Below, piece by piece: positions 22,200 to 33,416 of a stretch of DNA of 64,000 nt. The notes under the pieces were generated by a model. That model did not search any database. It had not been told where the DNA came from and worked only from the letters and a program-made list of their open reading frames with translations. The first letter of the stretch is position 1. Every line of letters begins with the position of its first letter. Source of the stretch: Wurfbainia villosa (Eukaryota > Streptophyta > Magnoliopsida > Zingiberales > Zingiberaceae); contig CM045993.1 of assembly GCA_025175895.1 (NCBI GenBank), positions 61,818,621 to 61,882,620 of the forward strand. The letters run 5' to 3'. Position numbers and translations under genes: made by a program.

Positions 22200-25100
22200 T
22201 GAATCAAGATCCTAGGAAACTAATACCTATTGGAGCATCTTGGCTTTACTAGGTACTCACTAAGGATGACTTCCCTAAGTACCTTCCTAATGACCCTCCT
22301 AGGCTTGGGAGCCTTGGTCATTTGGGTCTTTTCTAGTTTAACCTTAGGGGTAACTCCCCTTGTAACCTTGCTAGTGTTGGGATGTATACTGAACATCTTT
22401 ATTTTTGAAATAAGAATCACATGATCATTGTTTGCATATTTATGGTTATGCATATTGTCGGATACATTACATTGTAGATAACATGGTGTGTGGTGTCACA
22501 TGGAAGATCATATTATCAGTTCCTTGTAGAGTATAAGTAGAGGCTCACAACTGAGATGGTTTTGGACAAACCATTGGTATGGTTGTAGTGTGATTTGGTA
22601 TTGGTTTGTCTTGACCATAGAATTACACTAGTACACTTTGTGTGTATTGAGCAAGACCGACTTAGAGGTGATTCAATTTATTGCTGACTACATAATTGAA
22701 TCGGACCTCGGATATTATTGTGTACATGCTCTTAATCCTGATATAATAATGGACACATGTACTTAGTATTTATTTATTTGATTTACCAATGGGTGAGATT
22801 TATAGATTAAATCAATAGGCTCGGTAAGTTGGGAAATGATATTATTTACATGGTGTGCCGTTGATTATAGGAGGAAACCATGTCCTATATATTAGGATGA
22901 TGATGTCCCCTTGAGGAGCTCATAAGGATCGTCATGTAAACCCTGCAGGTGGATTTGGTCCGGCATGATGATAAGGTTGAGTGGTACTACTCATGGAGTT
23001 AGATGTTGATTAATTAATTGACGGACATTCGATATCTTAAACACGGGGAGATATTTGTAAAATTAATATATGGAGCCCATATTTATTTATGGGGGTTGAT
23101 GAGGTAGATCAATGATAATCCTCTAGTTGAATGGATCATCATTAATGGATCGGGTTTTTGTGGTTCAGATCCATTTGGTGGCCAAGATCCAACTCCTTCT
23201 CATGGTCCCTATTGTAGCCTAATATAAATACCTCATGAAAGCCTAGTCCAACAGTGGAGATTGAAAGGAGGCTTATGCCTAACTCTATAAAAGGAGGGCT
23301 AGAGCTTGGGCGGCAACTAAGATTTTTGGTTCAAGGGTTTTGGTTTGGCGTGAGAGGCTTGGGAGGCAAGAGGTGGTTCTAGGGTTTGCTTCTCTCCTTG
23401 GGTGGCAACCTACCCAGGGTTTGGTTCTAGAGGTCGGCGACACAAGAAGGTGGAGAGGTCCTTTATTCTCTTCTTCTCCATTGGCTGGCACCTCCTCCCA
23501 TCTCATTGTCGGCGTACCATCTTCTTCTCCAAGGGCCGGCGGCAAAGCAAGGAGGGAAGGGTTCTTTCTTCCATTGTCTTGGCCGGTTCATCTTCTCCCT
23601 CTCCTTAGGGCCGGCGAACACCAAGGAATTGGTCTTTGGTTGTTGGCGCAAGTAAGGAGAAGAAGGGAGCATTTCTTCTTCCCTTTGTTCGGAGCGAGCA
23701 AGGAAGGGAAGAATGTGATCTAGGAGGCTTCTTCACTTGGAGGATCGTTGCCCACACAACATCCAAGAGGAGGATAGGACATACAATAGAAGACCAAGAA
23801 GTAAACAAGAGGTATAATTCTTATTTTGGTTTTCTTTTGTTCCTTTGTATTATGTATGTAATTGCATGTGGCTAATTTACTTGGACCCCGAAGATAAACA
23901 CAAAAACCGGCGATCTGTACATCATCTATTCCGTGGCTAATCGAGGAAAAGAGTTAGGTTGCTTGAACAACAAGTTTGTTTAAGAGACCACTCTAATCGA
24001 ATAGCATGATGATGGATCAGTTGCTTGGGTAATCCATCATCATCTAGGATTAATTTTTTTTAATCTAGGGACGTAGATGGGATCGCCATGCACAAGCGAC
24101 TAAGGTGGGAAGCGAAGCTTCGGTTCCACCTTCAGCTAGTGACTTCCCTAGACTTCTTCGAAGCCTTAGTCACTCGACACTTGTCAAGATTATCCTTAGG
24201 GATGACTTCCTTTGTAACCTTGACTTTCTTAGACCTAGGAGTAGTTCCATAATTAAATGGAATATTGTGGTAGGTAGGCTTGTCTACCTAGGACTTAGGC
24301 TTGTGACCCAAGCCTTTCTTGTCCTTAGGAAATCCTTGCCTCCTAACACCTAAGTTTTGACTCTTAGATCTTTTAATTGAATTTGTCATAATTTGAAGGG
24401 TCTTTTCTAAATTTTTTTTATCCTTGACCTTAAGGCTTGGTTTTTCACCTCTATTTTTTCCAATTTTGATTTTCCAATAATTCCTTGAACATATTTCTTC
24501 CTAGGCATATGCTTATTTTTCTTATGGTTAATGTCTAGGTTCTTGTTATCCTTAGGTGGGATTGACCTAGAATTGTCCTTAGGCAAACTAACATATTTAG
24601 CACCTAAGCAATAATATTTATTATTATTTTTAGCATGCTTATTTTCATGAACAATTGCAAGTGAATTAAAATCATTCCTAGCATGCTTTCTAATATTAAT
24701 AATTGAAATTTTATAATTGAAAGTTACCTTAGAATTTGCCTTTGGAGCTCCCCCTACACCCGAGCTCTCTACCTTGTCCTTCTTTGGGTTTCTCCCCTTC
24801 GGACATTAACTCCTATAGTGACCCCTTTTGTTGCACTGGAAGCATACTATATGCTCCTTGCTCTTTCGAATTGGGGCTCCAGCCTCCTTGATCTTTTCCT
24901 TGGCCTTGGGTGCTGGTTGAGTCTTCTTGACTCTTTTTGGATGCTTGCTTTTGTAGTGACCTTGTACCCTACACTCAAACTACATTATATGATTTTTATT
25001 TTTAATACATATGTTTGAGTTACCTAGAGAAGAACTTTGAGCTTGTTCTTCATGGGCTATGGAGGTAGAGGGTTCTTCTTGCTCTGGTGTTGAGTGTCTC

Positions 25101-25498
25101 TCCTCCCCCTCAATCCTAGAGGTGGAGACTTCCAAGACCTCCTCTTCCTCGCTTTTGAGCATCTCTCAACTTCCAATTCCTCACATTCTTAAGCCGATGA
25201 TGAACTTTCCTTGGCTTCCTGTTTATCTTTTGCCAGGGAGGGTTTTTTGTGGAGCTCAACCAACTTGTCCCATAGCTCCTTAGAATAGTAGAATTTTCCT
25301 AGGCTATACAATAAATCCTTAAGAATTGATTTAGCTAACATTAACATTATCTTTTTATTAACTTTGTATTTTCGATTTTGCTCTTCAATCCACTTCTTCT
25401 TCTTGAGAACTTTTCCTTTCTTGTCCTCAAGGGGATCAAATCCATGTCCAATGCAAATCCAATTGTCAAATTCATTCATTAAAAAATATGTCATCCTA
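22200..25498 (-). pseudogene. C gag, middle and C-terminal parts
   Basis: Read on the minus strand after removal of S1. A UBN2-like Gag segment (25530-25189: YSKELWDKLVELHKKPSLAK) is followed by an acidic serine-rich stretch. Two zinc-knuckle remnants come next; the better one reads CFQCNKRGHYRS-stop-CP near 24795-24850. The C-terminus lies near 22330-22210 (SEYLVKPRCSNRYW, with stops). The F Gag ends similarly (EYLVNPIGKNLFWVP). The protein would be the capsid/nucleocapsid of a Sirevirus. Stops near 25195 and within the second knuckle make it non-functional. Confidence 0.7.
22375..24134 (+). mobile_element. S1: solo LTR of the D/G/J/K copia family
   Basis: A single 1.76-kb LTR starting TGTTGGGATGTATACTG and ending CCACCTTCA. 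It is flanked by a perfect 5-bp TSD, GCTAG (22370-22374 and 24135-24139). TATA box at 23286. It has essentially none of the LTR minisatellite. Solo LTRs with TSDs arise by recombination between the two LTRs of one element. It sits inside the C gag region. Confidence 0.88.
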
Positions 25499-27385
25499 TG
25501 TAACACCCGCCCTTCCCGTCCTCCTAACACACATCCTATAGATGGGCGGCGGCGCTACGCGATCATACATTCATGCATATAACAGCGGAAGCATTTAAAA
25601 ACTTTACAACTTTTAACTCTAATTACATTAACCCAATCAACCTAACAATTTAATCATGGAAAAAGGTCTTAGCAATTTATTTAACTAAACATGTATTAAC
25701 CATTTCAAGGTTCATAAAAATAAACATGAGTAACCACCATAGAAAGAATTAACATCTCCTAACAGTTTACACATAAACTGAAAATCATGCATAAGTCCGT
25801 ATATGAAAAATGATCTCATCCACCATGCCACTGCCACACACATCTTTGCCCCTCTTGCTTCTCCCTTTAATTTATCCATTCCTTGCCCTTTTCTGCAATA
25901 CAAGGAAAGTAAACTGTAAGCACATAGGCTTAGTAAGGTCCTTTCCTACTCACAAAAACATACATCATGAATTAAATGTAAAGTAATGACATGTTCGTTT
26001 TAAACAATATATGAGCACAACATTTATTTAAAGTAGAGACATGATCCGTTTAGGAAATTAGCATTTTCATCGCAACAGTACATTGTCTCTAAACATGATA
26101 ATTCGATGAACATAAAATGGTATATGCAGGATGCTCTTTGAAAACGTATAGTTTATATACTTAAACATAATCTCAACATATTGGGCCCGACATTGTACCA
26201 CATACATCATTCGCCTGCATCCTAAATAGATCTGAGGAGCTAATCCCGAACCTACTAGGTTACTAGGTCCGTACTATGTCCGTCGACCTAGGGGCAACCT
26301 TGGAGCCCATCTCGTGGACCTTGTTAGGGTCCGGTACAAGCCATGCATAAAGTAAAATAACATACATGTTCTTTATCCTAAAGAGTGTTCTTGTCCCCAC
26401 TCTTAGGGAAACATTTCTTAGACAGTTCATATACGTGAGTCATGCCTAACATGGGTGAAACCATAAGCATGTAGCATAGCATAAATCGGCATGAGTACAA
26501 TTTAACATGGCATAAGGTAGTGACATAAGGAAAATTAAGCTAACATAAATAGAAATCATCATCTAACATGCATAACGTGGAAGAATTTCAACAAGAATAA
26601 TTTCTCTAATCCTATTAGCCGAACCTTCTACACATAGTTCTAGATTCTTTCGTTCAAAATCAAGCATACAACATTACATCGTAAGCACTTATACTGCAAG
26701 TGAGGGGATACTTACCAACTAATCGGATCAGAAACCTGAGGTAAAGAAGCCTAAAAATTACTCCTTTCCAATCAACGAGTTATGTCACAATTTTTGCCAG
26801 GTAAATGTCAAACCAATTGAACTCCACAATGGACTAAGAATCCAGATCTACCTAAAATTCGTGGGAGGGAATCGGTTGAAAAATGCGAGCGATAGGGAAA
26901 ACCCTAACAGCGAAACACATTTTTTTTTGTTGACATGATCGGTCGAAAAATGTGATAGGGAACTCCTTTCCATGATCGGCGTGCTCGAGGAAAAACGAGA
27001 GAGAGAGAGAGACGAATGAGATGGGCGGCGTTTGGAGACAAGAGGGAGAGAGAGAAGATGAGGGCTTCGGCGTGGAGTTTAGGGAAAAAGGAATAAAAAA
27101 AAGAATATATAAATTAGGATTCTTCTTAATCTAATTATCCCTTTAAATGATCAGCTAGATTAATCAACTTCTTTCTTTTTTTCTACCAATAGATATATTC
27201 TGTTATATCCTACTCATTGGTAATCTTATGACTTAGTGGTGGGAAGCCTATTCCCCCAAATCAACAGTTCATGGTTCAAGCCTCGACTACGAACTATTTA
27301 TTCTTTTTTTTTTATTTCTCTATATATATATATATATATATTTCCTTTAAATAAAAATATAGTAACTAATATTTGGGATGTTACA
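25499..27385 (-). repeat. P 3' LTR
   Basis: 1.9 kb, near-identical to 31310-33208. It contains a GA microsatellite near 27000, a TA microsatellite near 27321, and a plus-strand tRNA-like segment (27229-27313). Confidence 0.9.
27229..27313 (+). other. tRNA-like Pol III promoter signature in the P LTR (antisense)
   Basis: The plus strand carries an A-box-like TGACTTAGTGG (27229-27239), a B-box-like GGTTCAAGCC (27273-27282) and a long T run (27304-27313). The order and spacing are those of a tRNA-derived SINE or tRNA relic. The other LTR has the same set at 33051, 33095 and after 33120. Whether it is transcribed is unknown. Confidence 0.45.
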
Positions 27386-27405
27386 ATCCCTTATACCTTA
27401 TAAAA
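27386..27405 (-). other. P polypurine tract region
   Basis: The minus strand reads GGTATAAGGGAT immediately before the LTR, following the GAGGACAAAACTT block usual at the end of Del-type elements. It is a degraded PPT. Confidence 0.55.
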
Positions 27406-27419
27406 GTTTTGTCCTCGAA

Positions 27420-28815
27420 ACTTAGAACAACTCGGGGTACTTTTGCTTCATGTCATCCTCACGCTCCTGTGTGGCTTCTTCAGACGCTGACTTTGCCATA
27501 GGACCTTCACTAGGGTACTTCTTTATTCCTTAGTCTTTGACGCCTGGGCCTAGTATCCTGGATAGGTCGACTTTCATAGCTGTGTCCTCTTGAATTTGAT
27601 CTCGTGGCTCACCACTTGGCGACTGAAATGCACTTCTAAGCATCGAGACATGGAACACGCTGAATAGCACATCTCCGAGGTAGTCCTAGCTCGTAAGCCA
27701 CCTTACCAACTTCTTTTCTCGTGATCTTAGCAAATACGTAACTGATGGACTTAGCTTTCCTTTCTTCTCGAATCTCATTATTCCTTTCATAGGAGCTACC
27801 CGGAGAAATACCAAATCTCCGACATTGAATTCTAAAGGTCGACGTCGCTGATCCGCATAGTTCTTCTACCGGCTCTGAGCAGTCTCTATTCTTTGGCGGA
27901 TATTCTGTAACGCTTGGGTGGTGTCGTCGATGAAATCCGTCTGAAGTCCCATCTCTTTCTTCTCACCACCTTTGTACCAACAGATCAGAGACCTACATCT
28001 CCTCCCATATAATGCTTCATAAGGTGTCATTCTGATGGTAGCTTGATAGCTATTATTGTAAGCGAATTCTGCTAAACATAAGTAGTGGCACCAACTCCCT
28101 TTGAAATCCAAGGTACAAGCTCGTAACATGTCTTCCAGTACTTGGTTCACCATTTTTGTTTGCCCATCTGTCTGAGGATGAAAGGCGATCAAACACACTG
28201 CCAAGTGCCTTATGAACGCATCCCCAAAACTGTGAAGTGAAGCGACCATCCCTATCTGAAATAATGGTCTTGGAAATACCATGCAGTGTGATGATTTCCT
28301 TAGCATATAATTAAGCCAGTTGCTCAATCGAATATGTCATCTTGATCGCTAGGAAATGAGCTGACTTTGTCAATCTGTCAACGATAACCCATATAGCGTC
28401 ATATCCGTTTGTAGTCCTGGGAAGACCTGAAATGAAATCCATAGAGATGTCTTCCCATTTCCACTTTGAAATTTGATCTGTAACTCCTCCATCGTGTTCT
28501 CGCTTAATTTGTCAGGTGTCGCAAGCATCGACGCTGAGCTACGTCCCTCTTCATACCGGACCACCTGAAGTCTTGATACATTTTGGTGGATCCCGGATGC
28601 ATAGAATAGGGGGTTCCGTGAGCCTCCCTTAATATCTTTTTGCATAGTTCCGGATCGTTAGGGATACATAACCGATCCCTAAGGTATAATACTCCGCTAT
28701 AGCGTATACAAACCTCGCCTTTTCCTTCTAGGATCTCCTGCTTGATCCTATGGAGACTTGGATCATCACTTTGTTTTGCTAATATATCATCGAATAGTGC
28801 TGGTATTATTTCCAT
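27420..28815 (-). pseudogene. P integrase and chromodomain remnant
   Basis: On the minus strand, an N-terminal zinc-binding region (28815-28504, with HGTPYSMHPGSTKMYQDF) is followed by the integrase core: DRLTKSAHF, then SDRDGRFTSQFW, then NSYQATIRMTPYEALYGRRC. The core is split by frameshifts near 28500 and 28330. After 27866 a GDLVFLRV-like segment leads to a broken chromodomain near 27500-27420, with VKVLW and EREDDMKQKYPELF in different frames. In chromoviruses this domain directs integration to marked chromatin. The order RT-integrase-chromodomain supports the assignment. Confidence 0.85.
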
Positions 28816-28824
28816 GGTGGAAAG

Positions 28825-30110
28825 CTACCCGGAAATAACTTCGATTCCACAGCGCATAATTTCCTTCTCCAGCGGTCGAGACAATACCGATAAGGACATT
28901 AGGGTGGCACTGGACTTCCTGCTGAGTGCATCGGCCACTTTGTTTTCCTTGCCAGGATGGTAAAAGATCTCACAGTCATAGTCCTTCATGAGCTCCAGCC
29001 ATCTGTGTTGTCTCAATTGAGGTCCTTCTGAGTGAAGAAATATCGCAGACTCCGGTGATCCGTATAAGTCTTGCATTGTGCTCCATACAGATAGTGCCTC
29101 CATACCTTGAGAGCAAAGACCACAGCTGCTAGATCTAAATCGTGAGTGGGATAGTTCTTTTCATGTTCCTTGAGTTGCCTAGAGGCATAGGCAATAACTT
29201 TACCCCTCCGCATAAGTTCAACTCCAAGTCCCAATCCGGAGGCATCGTTGTACATGTCGAAGCTCTTGTCATTCTCTGAGAGAGTAAGGATTGGAGCACT
29301 TGTAAGTCTCCTTTTCAGCTCCAAGAAACTCTTCTCACATTTCTCCGTCCATACATACTACTTGTTCTTCCGGGTGAGAACTGTCATAGGTGCTGCTATT
29401 CTGGCGAAGTCTTCTACGAATTTCCGATAATAGCCCGTTAATCCGAGAAAACTCCTCACTTCGCTAGCATTCTTTGGCCTGCTCCAGTTACTCACAGCTT
29501 CAATCTTTCTTGGGTCTACCATAACTCTGTCTTTGGATATAATATGACCCAAAAAAGATACTTGATCGAGCCAGAATTCACATTTGGAGAACTTGGCATA
29601 TAGTTGCTTTTCTCGAAGAATCTATAATACCATCTTCAGGTGTTTGGCATGCTCTTCTTGATTTCTCGAATAGATGAGGATATCATCAATGAAGACGATC
29701 ACGAACTTGTCAAGAAACACCGAGAATACCCGATTCATCAGGTCCATGAACATAGCAGGAGCATTCGTCACTCCGAAAGGCATGACTACGAACTCATAAT
29801 GTTCGTATCATGTTCAGAAAGCGATCTTCGGTATATCATCTAGTTTCACTTTCACTTGATGATAGCCAGATCTGAGGTCAATCTTTGAAAAGACGGTGGC
29901 ACCTTTTAACTGGTCGAACAGATCGTCAATCCATGGTAAAGGGTATCTATTCTTGATCGTCACATTATTTAGCGCTCGGTAGTCTATGCACAGGCGCATA
30001 GTCCCATCCTTCTTCTTCTTACGATAAGACTCGAGCTCCCCATGGAGAGTGACTAGGGCGAATAAAACCCTTGTTGAGTAACTCCTGTAGCTATCCCTGA
30101 AGTTCCTTCA
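28825..30110 (-). pseudogene. P reverse transcriptase and RNase H
   Basis: The minus strand has RT blocks in several frames: MRLCIDYRALNNVTIKNRYP (29999 downward), YEFVVMPFGVTNAPAMF, the catalytic FIDD within VFIDDILIYS near 29697-29667, KFSKCEFWLDQVSFLGHIIS and GYYRKFVEDFARIAAPM. RNase H follows (29324-28825) with MYNDASGLGLG and the TDHRSLRYFF region. Single-base shifts near 29813 and 29550 and a stop near 29620 break the frame. This enzyme would copy the element RNA. Confidence 0.88.
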
Positions 30111-30720
30111 ATTCGGTCGATGCCATCCGATAAGGTGCTTTAGAGATCGGGTGAGTACCAGGAATTAATTTGATCTCAAATTCAATTTCCCTATCAGGGG
30201 CTAACCCTAGTAGTTCATCAGGAAATACCTCTGGGTAGTGGCATACCACTCTGACATCTTCTAGCTTCTGGTCCTCGGCTTGACTTGTATCAACCACATG
30301 TGCTAGAAACCCAGTACATCCCCTGTCTAACATCTTGTTTGCCTTTAGAGCTGATAAGAATTTATAGGTTCTATTCCTTGGCTCTCCAATGAATTCAAAC
30401 ATAGGTTCTGCCTCGTCGAAGACCACTTTTCTTACGACACTGATCAAGCACCAGCATTTGCTTAAGAAATCCATGCCCAATATGACATCATAATCGCATG
30501 CCGAGCACTAATGCATCACGAGAGAGTTCTCTCACCGCACTCGATGGGTGCTCGAAGATATGAGTAGAAGGCATCACTTCCCGAGGGCGTGGTCGCTAAG
30601 AACTCACAATCCAAAACTCGGGGGTATGTCAATCTTCTTTAGAAAGGCGAGACAAACGAGTGTGTTGCACCAAGATCAAATAGAGTACATGTCCGATGTA
30701 AAATAATTATCGGCTGATAA
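30111..30720 (-). pseudogene. P protease and start of RT
   Basis: On the minus strand the aspartic protease motif FDLGATHSFVS lies near 30690-30645. A continuous frame (30480-30091) then carries GMDFLSK, VFPDELLGLAPDREIEFEI and APYRMASTELKEL, which is the standard gypsy stretch from the protease end into RT. The section between 30640 and 30490 is degraded. The protease would cleave Gag-Pol. Confidence 0.8.
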
Positions 30721-30849
30721 TATAGTAGAATCGTTCGCCACGTCTTCCTTAGTGAGAGAGAAAACCTTGGCATTTGTCGCAACTGGCGGGGCTTCCAATC
30801 TCCCTTGGCTTATCCAGGTACCTTCTATTAGAGCTTTTATATGGTGTAG

Positions 30850-31250
30850 TTGTGAAGGAGCACCCCTGTACTAGGCATACTGCTGAGGAGGTCCCTGAAC
30901 CTGGGTAGGGCAGTCCTTGTCTCTGTGTCCTTCCAGTCCACAGCAGCAGCATCTATTCATGCCCTTGTAGCACACCCCGGTATGTGGTTTCCCACATGTA
31001 GTACATTAGGGAATCTTGGCTTGTTTGTTCGCTGGACCACCTTTAGAGTCGTTCCATTGTTTCCTCTTGCCACTGTGGTTTCCCTTCCAGTTACCCTGAG
31101 CTTTCTAACCTCCTGGCTGGCCTTGACTCTTGCCAACATAAGTTTATCATCTTTACTTATATTCATGCATACCCAACTAAAACATTTCTTAGCATATATA
31201 TATCATACATGAAATATATAGAGTAGGCATAGAATGTCTTACTTGGAGCG
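30850..31250 (-). pseudogene. P gag remnant with zinc knuckle
   Basis: Only the nucleocapsid end is left: CTTCGKPHTGVC-like and then a CCHC knuckle (CCGLEGHRDKDCP) near 30980-30900, in more than one frame. The roughly 350-residue capsid domain expected between PBS and knuckle is missing: only about 300 bp separate the PBS from the first knuckle. The element therefore could not make its own capsid. Confidence 0.75.
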
Positions 31251-31295
31251 GCAGGATGGAAGCTTGATGTGTGTGTAGTGGAAAGGCAGAACTGG

Positions 31296-31307
31296 GCTCT
31301 GATACTA
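31296..31307 (-). other. P primer-binding site (TAGTATCAGAGC)
   Basis: Follows the LTR end on the minus strand. One base differs from the usual initiator-tRNA complement TGGTATCAGAGC. Confidence 0.75.
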
Positions 31308-31309
31308 CC

Positions 31310-33208
31310 TGTAACTCCCGCCCTTCCCGTCCTCCTAACACATATCCTATAGACGGGCGGCGGCGCTACGCGATCATACATTCATGCATATAACAGCGGA
31401 AGCATTTAAAAACTTTACAACTTTTAACTCTAATTACATTAACCCAATCAACCTAACAATTTAATCATGGCAAAATGTCTTAGCAATTTATTTAACTAAA
31501 CATGTATTAACCATTTCAAGGTTCATAAAAATAAACATGAGTAACCACCATAGAAAGCATTAACGTCTCCTAACAGTTTACACATAAACTGAAAATCATG
31601 CATAAGTCCGTATATGAATAATGATCTCGTCCACCATGCCACTGCCACACACATCTTTGCCCCTCCTGTTGCTCCCTTTAATTTATCCATTCCTTACCCT
31701 TTTCTGCAGTACAAGGAAAGTAAACTGTAAGCACATAGGCTTAGTAAGGTCCTTTCCTACTCACAAAAACATACATCATGAATTAAACGTAAAGTAATGA
31801 CATGTTCATTTTAAACAATATATGAGAACAACATTTATTTAAAGTAGAGACATGATCAATTTAGGAAAAGAACATAAACTTAGCATTTTCATCGCAACAG
31901 TACATTGTCTTTAAACATGATAATTCGATGAACATAAAATAGTATATGCAGAATGCTCTTTGAAAATGTATAGTTTATATACTTAAACATAATCTCAACA
32001 TATTGGGCCCGACATTGTACCACATACATCATTCGTGCGCATCCTAAATAGATCCGAGGTAGCTAATCCCGAACCTACTAGGTTACTAGGTCCGTACTAT
32101 GTCCGTCGACCTAGGGGCAACCTTGGAGCCCATCCCGTGGACCTTGTTAGGGTCTGGTACAAGTCATGCATAAAGTAAAATAACATACATGTTCTTTGTC
32201 CTAAAGAGTGTTCTTGTCCCCACTCTTAGGGAAACATTTCTTAGATAGTTCATATACGTGAGTCATGCCTAACATGGGTGAAAACAAAAGCATGTAGCGT
32301 AGCATAAATCGGCATGAGTACAATTTAATATGGCATAAGGTAGTGACATAAGGAAAATTAAGCTAACATAAATAGAAATCATCATCTAACATGCATAACG
32401 TGGAAGAATTTCAACAAGAATAATTTCTCTAATCCTATTAGCCAAACCTTCTACACATAGTCCTAGATTCTTTCGTTCAAAATCAAGCATATAACATTAC
32501 ATTGTAAGCACTTATACTGCATGTGAGGGGATACTTACCAACTAATCGGATCAGAAACCCGAGGTAAAGAAGCCTAAAAATTACTCCTTTCCAATCAACG
32601 AGTTATGCCCCAATTTCTGCTAGGTAAATGTCAAACCAATCGAACTCCACAATGGACTAAGAATCCAGATCTACCTGAAATTCGTGGGAGGGAATCTATC
32701 GAAAAATGCGAGCGATAGGGAAAACCCTAACAGCGAAACACATTTTTTTTTGTTGACATGATCGGTAAAAAAATGCGATTGGGAACTCCTTTCCATGATC
32801 GGCGTGCTCGAGGAAAAATGAGAGAGAGAGACGAATGAGATGGGCAGCGTTTGGAGAGAAGAGGGAGAGAGAGAAGATGAGGGCTTCGGCGTGGAGTTTA
32901 GGGAAAAAGGAATAAAAAAAAAAGAATATATAAATTAGGATTTTTCTTAACCTAATTATCCCTTTAAATGATCAGTTAGATTAATCAACTTCTTTCTTTT
33001 TTTTCTACCAATAGATATATTCTGTTATATCCTACTCATTGGTAATCTTATGACTTAGTGATGGGAAGCCTATTCCCCCAAATCAACGGTTCATGGTTCA
33101 AGCCTCGACTACGAACTATTTATTCTTTTTTTTTATTCTTATTTCTATATATATATATATATATTTCCTTTAAATAAAAATATAGTAACTAAAATTTGGG
33201 ATGTTACA
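31310..33208 (-). repeat. P 5' LTR
   Basis: 1.9 kb, starting TGTAACATCCC on the minus strand. It is highly similar to the 3' LTR and carries the same microsatellites and tRNA-like segment (33051-33130). Confidence 0.9.
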
Positions 33209-33296
33209 TCCTACCTTTCTAGTAACTGAAGTCTTTGGTGTCGAAGATAGGTGGAACGGTGATGTCATAACCCAATCCTTTATTGGGTAGCTCCAT
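33209..33296 (-). pseudogene. C gag start
   Basis: The ATG at 33296 (minus strand) opens a Gag N-terminus with GYDITVPPIFDTKDFSY, followed by a stop where Trp is usual. It is interrupted at 33213 by P and resumes at 25498. The short leader and PBS lie just upstream. Confidence 0.65.
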
Positions 33297-33402
33297 CTTC
33301 CTCTAGCGCTTTGCTCCCTTGGTTGTTAATCCAGGAAGAGTGCCCCGCTAATACCACTTGTAGGGCTAGTAATCCGGGTGACTTGTTCTTTGGAGGCACC
33401 GG

Positions 33403-33414
33403 ACTCTAATACCA
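33403..33414 (-). other. C primer-binding site
   Basis: The minus strand reads TGGTATTAGAGT after the LTR, two changes from the usual TGGTATCAGAGC. Confidence 0.65.
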
Positions 33415-33416
33415 CT

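Larger units (their letters stand above)
25499..33208 (-). mobile_element. P: Ty3-gypsy chromovirus (Tekay/Del-like) with TSD
   Basis: A 7.7-kb minus-strand element bounded by a perfect TSD, TCCTA (25494-25498 and 33209-33213). LTRs read TGTAACATCCC...GTTACA on the minus strand. Internal order is PBS, gag remnant, protease, RT, RNase H, integrase, chromodomain remnant, PPT. Integrase after RT defines Ty3-gypsy. The TGTAAC ends and chromodomain remnant point to the Tekay/Del branch. The two LTRs differ at only a few percent of positions by eye, yet gag is largely missing and pol is broken. Confidence 0.9.
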
